From: Sphingobacterium bovistauri
Lineage (GTDB): Bacteria; Bacteroidota; Bacteroidia; Sphingobacteriales; Sphingobacteriaceae
Direction of reading: 5' to 3'
Assembly (NCBI RefSeq): GCF_020295405.1
Contig: NZ_JADEYP010000001.1
Span: forward strand, 186,001-250,000
Length of the DNA: 64,000 bases
The notes under the pieces were generated by a model, which was not told the DNA's origin, ran no database searches, and was given only the letters and a program-made list of their open reading frames with translations. Below, in pieces: positions 9,156 through 16,703 of this stretch. Positions within the stretch are counted from its first letter, which is position 1. Each line of letters opens with the position of its first letter. The position numbers and the translations under genes are program-made.

Positions 9156-10174
9156 ACCACATTCCCTTCCACTTTAGCGGATACTATCTCATCGTCCTCT
9201 TCTCCAAATTCCGTTTTCACTTCTTCAGAAGCAATACCTATTTCATTTAAATATTTTGAAAAAACGGCTGTTTGACCATGTGTAACATATACTTTTTCAG
9301 CCTCCGACAACTTAATTGCAGTCAATAAATCGTTCCAATCCGCATGGTCACTGATTGCAAAGCCTGCGTCAGCACTGCGCCAACGACGTGCCCCACGCAC
9401 TGTCATCCAACCCGAACATATCGCATAAGCCATATTGGGAATTTTACGTATTGCATTAGAATCAACTAAAGCAGGAGGAACAATTACAATCCCCTGATTA
9501 ACATGCTTTACATCTTCTCTAAAATCCAAGACCTCATATTTTGGCAACTTTATACCTACGCTTTCATACGCTTGATTCAATTTATGGATGGAATAATGAA
9601 CGTATAACGGCCCTGTATCTTCTACCGCTTTCATTATCCGCTGTGCTTTTCCTAATGAATACCCTACAAACACCGATGTTTTGTGATACGATTGATTGTG
9701 TACTACCCAATTTGCTAACTCTTCATTTTGTCTTTCTACCGATTTCCATTGATAGATTGGTAAACCAAAAGTGCTTTCCGAAACATATTCATGGCATTTT
9801 ACAGGATCAAAAGGTGTAGAAAGACCATCATTTTGCAATTTATAATCTCCTGAAATCACAACAATCCTTCCCTTATATTCTAAACGAATCTGAGCTGAAC
9901 CAATAATATGTCCTGCTGGATGAAATGATACTTGGACATCATTAACCTTTATGTTTTCATCATAACTAATTCCCTGAACCTGAATATCAGGACTTATACG
10001 ACTTCGGAGAATGGGCACCGTGAAGTGATGACACAAATACTTTTTCATACCCCAACGTGCGTGATCTGCGTGACCATGTGTGATTAATGCTATATCAACA
10101 GGTAGCCATGGATCAATAAAAAACTTACCTGGTACACAGTAAATTCCTTCTGGTCGAAATTGAATTAATCGCAT
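9152..10174 (-). CDS. ligase-associated DNA damage response exonuclease
   Basis: A 340-residue metallo-beta-lactamase/beta-CASP nuclease, first gene of the ligase-associated operon. The zinc-binding HxHxDH is visible as HGHADH (33-38), with further ligands in PAGHIIGSAQI, VISGDYK and the C-terminal SDHADW and THGQ blocks. Related proteins include the SNM1/Artemis nucleases, and the bacterial members are predicted to trim DNA ends before the ligase acts. The start is an ATG with about 95 bases of leader region before the M60 peptidase gene. Translation is coupled to the ligase gene by a 4-base overlap. Confidence 0.93.
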   Translation of the reverse strand: MRLIQFRPEGIYCVPGKFFIDPWLPVDIALITHGHADHARWGMKKYLCHHFTVPILRSRISPDIQVQGISYDENIKVNDVQVSFHPAGHIIGSAQIRLEYKGRIVVISGDYKLQNDGLSTPFDPVKCHEYVSESTFGLPIYQWKSVERQNEELANWVVHNQSYHKTSVFVGYSLGKAQRIMKAVEDTGPLYVHYSIHKLNQAYESVGIKLPKYEVLDFREDVKHVNQGIVIVPPALVDSNAIRKIPNMAYAICSGWMTVRGARRWRSADAGFAISDHADWNDLLTAIKLSEAEKVYVTHGQTAVFSKYLNEIGIASEEVKTEFGEEDDEIVSAKVEGNVV

Positions 10175-10231
10175 ACCTTACTAACCCAAAACACTACTTG
10201 TTTGTTTTGAAGTATGCTGTAATTAACTTAT

Positions 10232-10272
10232 AAAAAAAACACCCAGTCTTAACAGAACTGGGTGTTTTTTTT
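10232..10272 (-). terminator. intrinsic terminator of the M60 peptidase gene
   Basis: Perfect 16-bp arms: A8 followed by CACCCAGT, and ACTGGGTG followed by T8, around a 9-base loop. A GC-rich core with a long U-tract on the minus strand marks the end of the peptidase transcript and isolates the repair operon downstream. It is symmetric, so it could also act on the other strand. Confidence 0.85.
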
Positions 10273-11863
10273 AATCTCTTAAAGTACTTATATCTATTGT
10301 TGGTTTTGGAAGTTTCAATGTCTTTATTTCTGCGAGACACTTATCTACCATTTCTTGCGTCATAGTATACGTGTATTTTCCATAATCATCATATTCCAAT
10401 TTTCCGACATAGAAAAAGCCATATTTAGCGAAAAAATCTGTTAAATCAACTTTTGCAACTTCACAAGCTGTTTTTACAAAGTTTAATTGATGAACTGCTG
10501 GGTTTCTTTCGCCTCTTCGTCTATCCGAAGCCCAATCACCAGTTCTTGATGTGCCCCTAGCTGCTTCTTGCTTTCTGAATGCTTCAAATAAATCAGGATA
10601 AAAATCAGGATTATTACCAGCTCCTTCAAAATATAATTGCAATTGCCAAAAAATTACTAATCGATTAAATACGTCTTCATCTGCTAAATAAGAAATACCT
10701 TTTTCGATAATATCCTTACGTGCTTTATCATAGTTCTTTTGTTCTGAAATACGTGTTTTATTCCCGAAAGAACGTGTCACATACAATGAAAACAGGTTGT
10801 TACTTACTTCACCTAAACCACCCCAATTGAACATTGGACGTGTCTGATGTACGTGTCCAACTTCATGGCTGAATCCCCAACAAGGATCACCTTTGATAAC
10901 CACATCAGGATTCACAACCATACGCATCGCATAGCCAACCTTATCTCCCATATAAGCAACACCATCACCGTCTCTAAACATGTAATAATTGAAATTTACA
11001 CGAGACAAGATTCTATTTTGAGGTACTTTATTGTATTTAACTAACCCCATCAAACGATGTTGTCTATATACTAAAGAATCATAATTAGAAATCAATTCTA
11101 CACCTCTACCATATGCATATTTTTTTAATGACTCTACAGGATAAGCAGTTTGAATGTGTTTGCCTTTCGCGTCCAAAATAGGATAAACTGCATTATCGAT
11201 GAAAGCATTCCAGTCCGAATCTTTATGTTTCGTGATATCAAAATAGCCATTTTCTATACCTGTGATAAAGTGAACAGAGATAGGATTTTCCTTTTCTGGT
11301 GTCTCAGAGAAATAAGCAATATAAGCTAAACTTCCATACTTACTTAAATTGATGACATTTACGCCATTTTTTAATGAAAATTCTTGTTTATGCAATCCCC
11401 AACCGTTTGGATCTTCCGTCGGCTTACTTGGATCGGGTGCTTTACGTAACCAATTTGGAATATATAATTTTACTTCTTTACCTTCAGCGATCCCCTCAAC
11501 CAATACAACATGTGATCCTTGCTCTAAGTATACACCAGTAACATTTTCGTATTTACTATAACCGTCGCCAATACTAAGATCACGACCTAAAGTCCTAGGG
11601 TTTAAAATAGCGTTGTATTTAGCATATGTATAAGTAGGTTTATACTTTTTAGCCAAAATCGCCGTTGCTACCTCTTTGATCGCTGGGTTCACAATTTCAT
11701 TAATAGACTTTTTGTTTACATTTTTCTTTAACCTAAGGCCAAGTACATCGTCAAACACAGCTAAATCTGTCTTAAATTTAGCTAAATCAGCTTGAGTTTG
11801 TGCACAGATACTTGAGGTACCTAGAAAAGCAATTACAAAAGATAGAATTAATAACTTTTTCAT
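10271..11863 (-). CDS. secreted M60-family (enhancin/mucin-type) zinc metallopeptidase
   Basis: A 530-residue exported protein with a Sec signal peptide ending near AQT (residues 1-21). The gluzincin motif HEVGH lies at 333-337, with the third ligand candidate Glu352 in GLGEVSNN, which fits the HExxHx(8-28)E pattern of peptidase M60. From family knowledge, M60-like enzymes degrade glycoproteins such as mucin or insect peritrophins and are frequent in host- or animal-matter-associated Bacteroidota. Upstream residues 100-200 form a beta-rich domain. It is monocistronic: it ends at a strong terminator and is divergent from the his operon. Confidence 0.88.
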   Translation of the reverse strand: MKKLLILSFVIAFLGTSSICAQTQADLAKFKTDLAVFDDVLGLRLKKNVNKKSINEIVNPAIKEVATAILAKKYKPTYTYAKYNAILNPRTLGRDLSIGDGYSKYENVTGVYLEQGSHVVLVEGIAEGKEVKLYIPNWLRKAPDPSKPTEDPNGWGLHKQEFSLKNGVNVINLSKYGSLAYIAYFSETPEKENPISVHFITGIENGYFDITKHKDSDWNAFIDNAVYPILDAKGKHIQTAYPVESLKKYAYGRGVELISNYDSLVYRQHRLMGLVKYNKVPQNRILSRVNFNYYMFRDGDGVAYMGDKVGYAMRMVVNPDVVIKGDPCWGFSHEVGHVHQTRPMFNWGGLGEVSNNLFSLYVTRSFGNKTRISEQKNYDKARKDIIEKGISYLADEDVFNRLVIFWQLQLYFEGAGNNPDFYPDLFEAFRKQEAARGTSRTGDWASDRRRGERNPAVHQLNFVKTACEVAKVDLTDFFAKYGFFYVGKLEYDDYGKYTYTMTQEMVDKCLAEIKTLKLPKPTIDISTLRD

Positions 11864-12000
11864 TTAAATAGTTTTATAATATGCATCTAAAATAGCTTTA
11901 TTAGCATAAACTATGAAGTAACGAAACTAGCACAAATCCGAAATCCTATTTTAATCAATTAATCAACCGTTTGATTAATTTGCAATAAAAATCAAAAAGG

Positions 12001-12032
12001 TTTGCAAAAACTATAATAATCGGTTAAATTTG
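12001..12032 (+). promoter_or_regulatory. predicted his operon promoter (Bacteroidota type)
   Basis: TTTG at 12001-12004 and TAAATTTG at 12025-12032 are separated by 20 bases, an exact match to the -33 TTTG and -7 TAnnTTTG consensus of the Bacteroidota housekeeping sigma factor. Transcription would begin near 12037, about 15 bases before the leader-peptide ATG and about 155 bases before hisG. Confidence 0.75.
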
Positions 12033-12051
12033 TCCACGTATTATTTGATAA

Positions 12052-12111
12052 ATGACAAAATTCTTCACATATCACTTTCATTCACATCATCGCCATTGCG
12101 GCGATATGTAA
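12052..12111 (+). CDS. hisL: his operon leader peptide, 19 residues, 5 His codons
   Basis: A short ORF, ATG to TAA, encoding MTKFFTYHFHSHHRHCGDM. Five of the eight codons at positions 8-15 specify histidine. It lies 15 bases after the predicted start of transcription and 81 bases before hisG. This is the arrangement of a classical attenuation leader peptide: scarcity of charged tRNA-His would stall the ribosome on the His codons and change folding of the downstream RNA. The clustering of His in so short a frame upstream of hisG is very unlikely by chance. The symbol is used by analogy with the enterobacterial leader. Confidence 0.85.
   Translation: MTKFFTYHFHSHHRHCGDM
12084..12109 (+). promoter_or_regulatory. 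hairpin overlapping the end of the his leader peptide (attenuator element)
   Basis: ACAT-C-ATCGCC pairs with GGCGATATGT around the loop ATTGC: 10 base pairs with a single bulged C. The 5' arm covers codons 11-15, the last His codons, so a ribosome stalled there would prevent folding. A U-moderate stretch (TGTTATGTGTTTCT) follows. A competing pairing CUUCAC (from 12063) with GUGAAG (near 12130) is possible. Which fold terminates cannot be told by eye. Confidence 0.55.
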
Positions 12112-12192
12112 TGTTATGTGTTTCTACGTGAAGCATCCTTTTCCCAATAGTCAGTTTTATTAATAATATTTAAGCACCAAAAACAATTAGTT

Positions 12193-13044
12193 TTGAAAAA
12201 TCTAAAAATAGCTATCCAAAAGTCGGGTAGATTAAATGAAAAATCCGTACAGTTACTTAAAAACTGTGGTCTAGACTTCGAAAATTACAAAAGCTCTCTT
12301 ATAACAACAGTTTCTAACTTTAATCTTGAAATTCTATTCCTACGTGATGACGATATTCCAGGATACGTAGATCAAGGTATAGCAGATTTGGGTATTGTTG
12401 GTGAAAATGTAATTGATGAGACACAAGCTGATGTAGAATACTTACAACGTCTAGGATTTGGCAAATGCACCTTAAAATTAGCGATAGCAAAAGACTCTTC
12501 TATTAAAGATTTGCAAGATCTAAATGGTAAATCAATTGCTACTTCTTATCCTGTGATTTTAAAATCATTCTTAGATGAATATAAAATCAAGGCAGATATT
12601 CAAACAATATCTGGTTCGGTAGAAATCGCGCCTGGATTGGGTTTAAGCGATGCAATATGTGATATTGTCTCTACAGGAGGTACATTAAAAAGTAACGGTT
12701 TAAAACCCTTTGCAGATGTACGTCAATCAGAAGCTATCCTTATTGGTCGTAAAGGTTTAGAAGATAACGAAATTTTAGCGGAGCTTTTACAGCGTATTCA
12801 ATCTGTATTACGTGCGAAAGAAACTAAATATGTGGTATTGAACGTTGAAAAAGCGAACCTGCCTAAAATTACAGAATTATTACATGGTGTAAAAAGCCCT
12901 ACTGTAGTTCCATTGGCTGAAGAAGGTTGGGTCGCTGTACATACTGTTATATCTGAGGATGATTTCTGGGGTAAAATCAATGTATTAAAATCTGCCGGTG
13001 CACAAGGTATCGTCGTAATGCCTATCGAAAAGATTATTTTATAA
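12193..13044 (+). CDS. hisG: ATP phosphoribosyltransferase, long form
   Basis: First enzyme of histidine biosynthesis: condenses ATP with PRPP. The 283 residues match the long HisG form, with two periplasmic-binding-like catalytic lobes (residues 1-205, including QKSGRLNEKS and GIADLGIVGENV) and a C-terminal ACT-like regulatory domain (about 210-283, VKSPTVVPLAEEGWVAVHTV) that mediates histidine inhibition. The start is TTG at 12193, giving MKNLKIAIQKSGRL. It is preceded by a His-rich leader peptide and hairpin, so expression is probably attenuated by histidyl-tRNA supply. Its stop overlaps the hisD start (TAATG). Confidence 0.95.
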   Translation: MKNLKIAIQKSGRLNEKSVQLLKNCGLDFENYKSSLITTVSNFNLEILFLRDDDIPGYVDQGIADLGIVGENVIDETQADVEYLQRLGFGKCTLKLAIAKDSSIKDLQDLNGKSIATSYPVILKSFLDEYKIKADIQTISGSVEIAPGLGLSDAICDIVSTGGTLKSNGLKPFADVRQSEAILIGRKGLEDNEILAELLQRIQSVLRAKETKYVVLNVEKANLPKITELLHGVKSPTVVPLAEEGWVAVHTVISEDDFWGKINVLKSAGAQGIVVMPIEKIIL

Positions 13045-14330
13045 TGTTAAAAACATACACATACGAAAATCTATCTACGGAAGAAATTGAAAAATTGATT
13101 CTGCGTAATTCAGACCCTAATCATTCTATTCAATCTACTGTAAATGATATTATTGACGAGGTGCGCATCAATGGCGATACAGCGTTGGTAAATTATGCGG
13201 CAAAATTTGACCAAGTACAACTACAGAAGTTGTATTTGGATAAAGCTGAAATTGAAGAATTGGCAATGTCGATAGGACGTGAGCAACAACGTGCTTTAGA
13301 AATTGCTTTCCAGAATATACATAAATTTCACAGTTCACAGTTAAAACGTGAACGTGTTGTCGAGACAATGCCTGGTGTGAAGTGTTGGCGCGAAGTACGA
13401 CCTATCGAAAAAGTAGGCTTATATATCCCCGGTGGTTCAGCAGTACTACCATCAACTCTTTTGATGTTGGGTGTGCCAGCCCGCATCGCTGGATGTAAAG
13501 AAATTGTGGTCTGTTCCCCTCCTCAAAAAAATGGTAAGATTAACGGATTTGTAGCTTACTGTTTGATTTTATTAAAGATAGAACGTATTTATTTAGTTGG
13601 TGGTGCACAAGCTATCGCAGCGATGGCATTTGGAACTTCAAGTATCCCTAAAGTTGATAAGATATTTGGACCAGGAAATCAATTCGTTACTAAAGCTAAA
13701 AGCACTATTCAAAGTTTAACTAATGTAAGCATTGATATGCCTGCTGGCCCATCTGAAGTTTTAGTAATTGCAGACGAAACAGCTAATCCAGCTTTTGTAG
13801 CTGCCGACTTATTAGCGCAAGCTGAACATGGCGAAGATAGCCAAGCTGTTTTGGTGGCAACTAATTCAGATTTTGTGATTCAAGTGAACGCTGAATTAGA
13901 AGCTCAGATCAGTGCTTTACCTCGTCAAGACATCGCCGCTAAAGCTATTGATAATTCGTACGCTGTAGTAACCAATGATTTGAGACAAGCTATGCAATTT
14001 TCAAATAGGTACGCTCCAGAACACTTAATATTAGAAACAGACGCATGGCAAACAATTACATCATTAATTTTTAATGCAGGTTCTGTTTTCTTAGGACATT
14101 TGACACCTGAGAGTGCGGGTGATTATGCATCAGGTACAAATCACACATTGCCTACATCCGGTTATGCGCGCTCTTATTCTGGTGTATCTGTTGATTCATT
14201 TGTTAAAAAGATAACCTTTCAATCCATTAATGAAGAAGGACTTCAACACATTGGATCAACGGTTGAAATTCTAGCGGAATTAGAAGGCTTACAAGCTCAT
14301 AAAAATGCGGTTTCAATTAGAATGAAGTAA
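13044..14330 (+). CDS. hisD: histidinol dehydrogenase
   Basis: Catalyses the final two NAD-dependent oxidations, from L-histidinol to L-histidine, and binds zinc. The 428 residues have the usual length and show YIPGGSAVLPSTLLMLGVPA, the long signature DMPAGPSEVLVIAD, AEHGEDSQA (Gln/His zinc region), YAPEHL and SAGDYASGTNHTLPT with the catalytic histidine. Its start codon overlaps the hisG stop by one base. In many Bacteroidota hisC and hisB follow directly; here the next gene is a convergent patatin, so the remaining his genes must lie elsewhere. Confidence 0.96.
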   Translation: MLKTYTYENLSTEEIEKLILRNSDPNHSIQSTVNDIIDEVRINGDTALVNYAAKFDQVQLQKLYLDKAEIEELAMSIGREQQRALEIAFQNIHKFHSSQLKRERVVETMPGVKCWREVRPIEKVGLYIPGGSAVLPSTLLMLGVPARIAGCKEIVVCSPPQKNGKINGFVAYCLILLKIERIYLVGGAQAIAAMAFGTSSIPKVDKIFGPGNQFVTKAKSTIQSLTNVSIDMPAGPSEVLVIADETANPAFVAADLLAQAEHGEDSQAVLVATNSDFVIQVNAELEAQISALPRQDIAAKAIDNSYAVVTNDLRQAMQFSNRYAPEHLILETDAWQTITSLIFNAGSVFLGHLTPESAGDYASGTNHTLPTSGYARSYSGVSVDSFVKKITFQSINEEGLQHIGSTVEILAELEGLQAHKNAVSIRMK

Positions 14331-14425
14331 GAATTTATTTCATAAACTCACTTCCGAAAAGCATTACAAATACTGAAACAATTAAGATATCATTCTAATA
14401 GCTGGATAATATCAACTAAGATAAA

Positions 14426-14451
14426 AAGGGGGAAACTAAGTTTTCTCCCTT
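14426..14451 (-). terminator. terminator between hisD and the patatin gene
   Basis: AAGGGGGAAA and TTTCTCCCTT pair (one G-T on the plus strand) around a 6-base loop. On the minus strand the stem is followed by TTTTTATC, so it best fits the end of the patatin transcript. It may also stop hisGD transcription from the other side. The stem touches the patatin stop codon. Confidence 0.7.
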
Positions 14452-15235
14452 ACTTTTGGACTAAATGTCCCAAAGTCTTTTCAGCAAATTCATAGCCCTT
14501 ATCAATTAAAAACTTTGAACGATCAAAATCCCATATGCCAGATATATTATGTGGAATATTAATGACATAGCTCGGTTTGTACAACTCAATGCTTAACTGT
14601 GTTAATCTCCTTCGCATAGCTAAATAAGATTCTTGTAGAATACTTATTGCATTTAACTTATCATAGGTTATTGGTGTTAATAATTCTCTATTTCCATCCA
14701 AATTGACTGCAATAATTATATTCTCCCTATATTGAACATAATTAATCGGTAAAGGATTTAATACACCACCATCTACCAAAAATCGACCTTCTGAGGTCAC
14801 TACTGACTTGAATACACCTGGTATCGCTATTGAAGCTCGAATAGCATTATAAACACTGCCTGTACGAAAAACCACATCTTCTTCACTAGTCAAATCTGAT
14901 GCTACAGCTGTATATTTCAATTTCATATTTTCGATAGGAAGATCCTCGAAAACTTCTTGCATAGTAGAAAGCACACGTTGACCTTTCAAAAAACCATATC
15001 TTGGATCAGAAAAATCCATCAATCGAAATACTTCTCTCTTCGTTAACTTTGCCATCCATTCCTCCAATTCAATGTTTTTCCCCTCTACAAACGCAGCACC
15101 AACCAAAGAACCTATTGAACAGCCTACCACTTCATTTATCTCAAACCCATTATCAGTCAACCATTTTATAACACCCAATTGTGTCACACCTCTTGCTCCA
15201 CCACTCCCTAAAACCAAAGAGACTTTTTTTCTCAT
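14450..15235 (-). CDS. patatin-like phospholipase
   Basis: A 261-residue cytoplasmic or peripheral lipid acyl hydrolase. The oxyanion-hole motif GSGGARG is near residue 9, the nucleophile serine is in GCSIGS, and the catalytic aspartate is in DGGVLNPLP. These are the three landmarks of the bacterial patatin family (RssA-like). I placed the start at the ATG at 15235, because the protein then begins MRKKVSLVLGSGG as in homologues; a TTG lies 15 bases upstream. It is a single gene with its own terminator, divergent from the TetR-nitroreductase pair. Confidence 0.9.
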   Translation of the reverse strand: MRKKVSLVLGSGGARGVTQLGVIKWLTDNGFEINEVVGCSIGSLVGAAFVEGKNIELEEWMAKLTKREVFRLMDFSDPRYGFLKGQRVLSTMQEVFEDLPIENMKLKYTAVASDLTSEEDVVFRTGSVYNAIRASIAIPGVFKSVVTSEGRFLVDGGVLNPLPINYVQYRENIIIAVNLDGNRELLTPITYDKLNAISILQESYLAMRRRLTQLSIELYKPSYVINIPHNISGIWDFDRSKFLIDKGYEFAEKTLGHLVQK

Positions 15236-15373
15236 ATATTTTTCAATCAATTATATTTTCTAAAATACCTCAATTTTATGAAAATACCACACGGCATTTC
15301 GAAACTATTGATTTGTCAACTGAAAGTCTAATTATATTGATGTATTTTGAATTAAACAATAACAGCGTTACTT

Positions 15374-15392
15374 TTGTTAACACTGTTAACAA
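15374..15392. promoter_or_regulatory. 19-bp perfect palindrome, probable TetR operator
   Basis: TTGTTAACA-C-TGTTAACAA is perfectly symmetric around one base and lies 26 bases before the TetR-family start codon, in the interval shared with the divergent patatin gene. Length and position fit autoregulation by the adjacent TetR protein and control of the nitroreductase downstream. No binding data can be inferred from sequence alone. Confidence 0.6.
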
Positions 15393-15418
15393 GTTGTTTA
15401 TTTAACAATAATAACAAT

Positions 15419-16018
15419 ATGATATCTCGCAGAGAAAAAGAAATACAAGAATTAAGGCAAGCTATTATTGATCAATCTTGGAAAATCATTCAAGAAGAAG
15501 GGTGGCAATCACTATCAATTCGTAAGATTGCAGACGCGATTAATTATAGTGTACCAGTTATATATAAGCATTTCGAAAACAAAGAAGCTATTGTAGAGTA
15601 TTTTTCTAAAGAAGGTTTTAAAAAACTAGCAGTCAGTCTACATATAGCTCAAATAAATGCACTTAGTAACACTGAACAAGTTGAAGAAATTGCATTGGCA
15701 TATTGGAAATTTGCATCCGAGAATACGCAGTATTACAGAATTATGTTTGGATTAGGTATACCTGCTTGTGAGACTATAAATAGTAACGATGAAATGAAGG
15801 CTAGCTCCAGTTTGATGCTTGATGCAATCAACAATGTTTTGAAACAGTATGAAAACGAACAGGTAGACAGGCACCTTAAATTAAAAACATTTTGGTCCAT
15901 GCTTCATGGCTTTATTGCTATTGATTTATTATCAAATCACGAAATCACACAATCACCACCTCCGACAGTTATTGATGCGGTAGATGGTTTTATATATACA
16001 TTAAAAAAAAAGAAGTAA
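15419..16018 (+). CDS. TetR/AcrR-family transcriptional regulator (WHG-type C-terminus)
   Basis: A 199-residue repressor. The N-terminal helix-turn-helix is clear (SWKIIQEEGWQSLSIRKIAD, then INYSVPVIYKHFENKEAIVE). The C-terminal ligand domain shows the AYWKFASENTQYYRIMFGLG region of the TetR_C_13/WHG group. The ATG at 15419 is chosen; a TTG lies 45 bases upstream inside the palindromic operator, which rules it out. The nitroreductase gene starts one base after the stop (TAAAATGAG), so the two form an operon, and this protein most likely controls the nitroreductase in response to an unknown toxic compound. Confidence 0.9.
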   Translation: MISRREKEIQELRQAIIDQSWKIIQEEGWQSLSIRKIADAINYSVPVIYKHFENKEAIVEYFSKEGFKKLAVSLHIAQINALSNTEQVEEIALAYWKFASENTQYYRIMFGLGIPACETINSNDEMKASSSLMLDAINNVLKQYENEQVDRHLKLKTFWSMLHGFIAIDLLSNHEITQSPPPTVIDAVDGFIYTLKKKK

Positions 16019-16019
16019 A

Positions 16020-16652
16020 ATGAGTTTATTACAAGATTTAGAATGGAGATATGCAACTAAGAAGATGAATGGTCAAAAAGTTGCACAAGAGAAGGTAGAT
16101 TATATCATCGAAGCAACACGACTTGCTCCTACATCATCTGGCTTACAACCTTTTAAAGTCATCCAAATCACAGACGCTGATTTAAAAGCAAAAATTCAAC
16201 CTATAGCTTTTGGTCAATCTCAAATTGTTGATGCTTCTCACCTTTTAGTTTTTGCAGCAAATGACAGTTACACAGAAGAATATTTAAACGAAGTATTTGC
16301 ATTTAGCGAAAAAGAAAGAAATTTACCTGAAGGATACTCAAACGATTATAAAAACATGTTGTGGAATAACTTCTCACAACAGACTAAAGAGCAACATTTC
16401 AATCATACAGCACGTCAAGCTTATATTGGATTTGGATTAGCTATTGCTGCAGCTGCTGAACAACGTGTAGACGCGACACCTATGGAAGGCTTTAATAATG
16501 AACAACTTGATGAATTATTAGGTTTAGAAAAATTAGGCTTGAAATCAGTAACTATATTAGCATTAGGTTATCGTGACGAGGAAAATGACTGGAATCTAAA
16601 TTTGAAAAAGGTAAGATTCGGTAAAGAAGACTTTTTGATTAATTTGAATTAA
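16020..16652 (+). CDS. nitroreductase-family NAD(P)H-dependent flavin oxidoreductase
   Basis: A 210-residue FMN enzyme of the NfsB/nitroreductase superfamily. Features include the N-terminal RYATKKM motif for FMN phosphate binding, the APTSSGLQPFKVI block, and C-terminal ALGYRDEENDW. Such enzymes reduce nitroaromatics, quinones or similar electrophiles with NAD(P)H. It sits one base after the TetR gene and ends at a clear terminator, so the transcript contains only these two genes. The physiological substrate is not predictable; induction by the TetR ligand is inferred from context. Confidence 0.92.
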   Translation: MSLLQDLEWRYATKKMNGQKVAQEKVDYIIEATRLAPTSSGLQPFKVIQITDADLKAKIQPIAFGQSQIVDASHLLVFAANDSYTEEYLNEVFAFSEKERNLPEGYSNDYKNMLWNNFSQQTKEQHFNHTARQAYIGFGLAIAAAAEQRVDATPMEGFNNEQLDELLGLEKLGLKSVTILALGYRDEENDWNLNLKKVRFGKEDFLINLN

Positions 16653-16664
16653 TTTTCTATTTAT

Positions 16665-16689
16665 AGCTCCAGCAGATTCTACTGGAGCT
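16665..16689 (+). terminator. terminator of the TetR-nitroreductase operon
   Basis: AGCTCCAG and CTGGAGCT form a perfect 8-bp stem around a 9-base loop, followed by TTGTTTATTTT on the plus strand. It lies 12 bases after the nitroreductase stop and before the convergent thioredoxin-like gene. Confidence 0.75.
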
Positions 16690-16703
16690 TGTTTATTTTC
16701 AAA

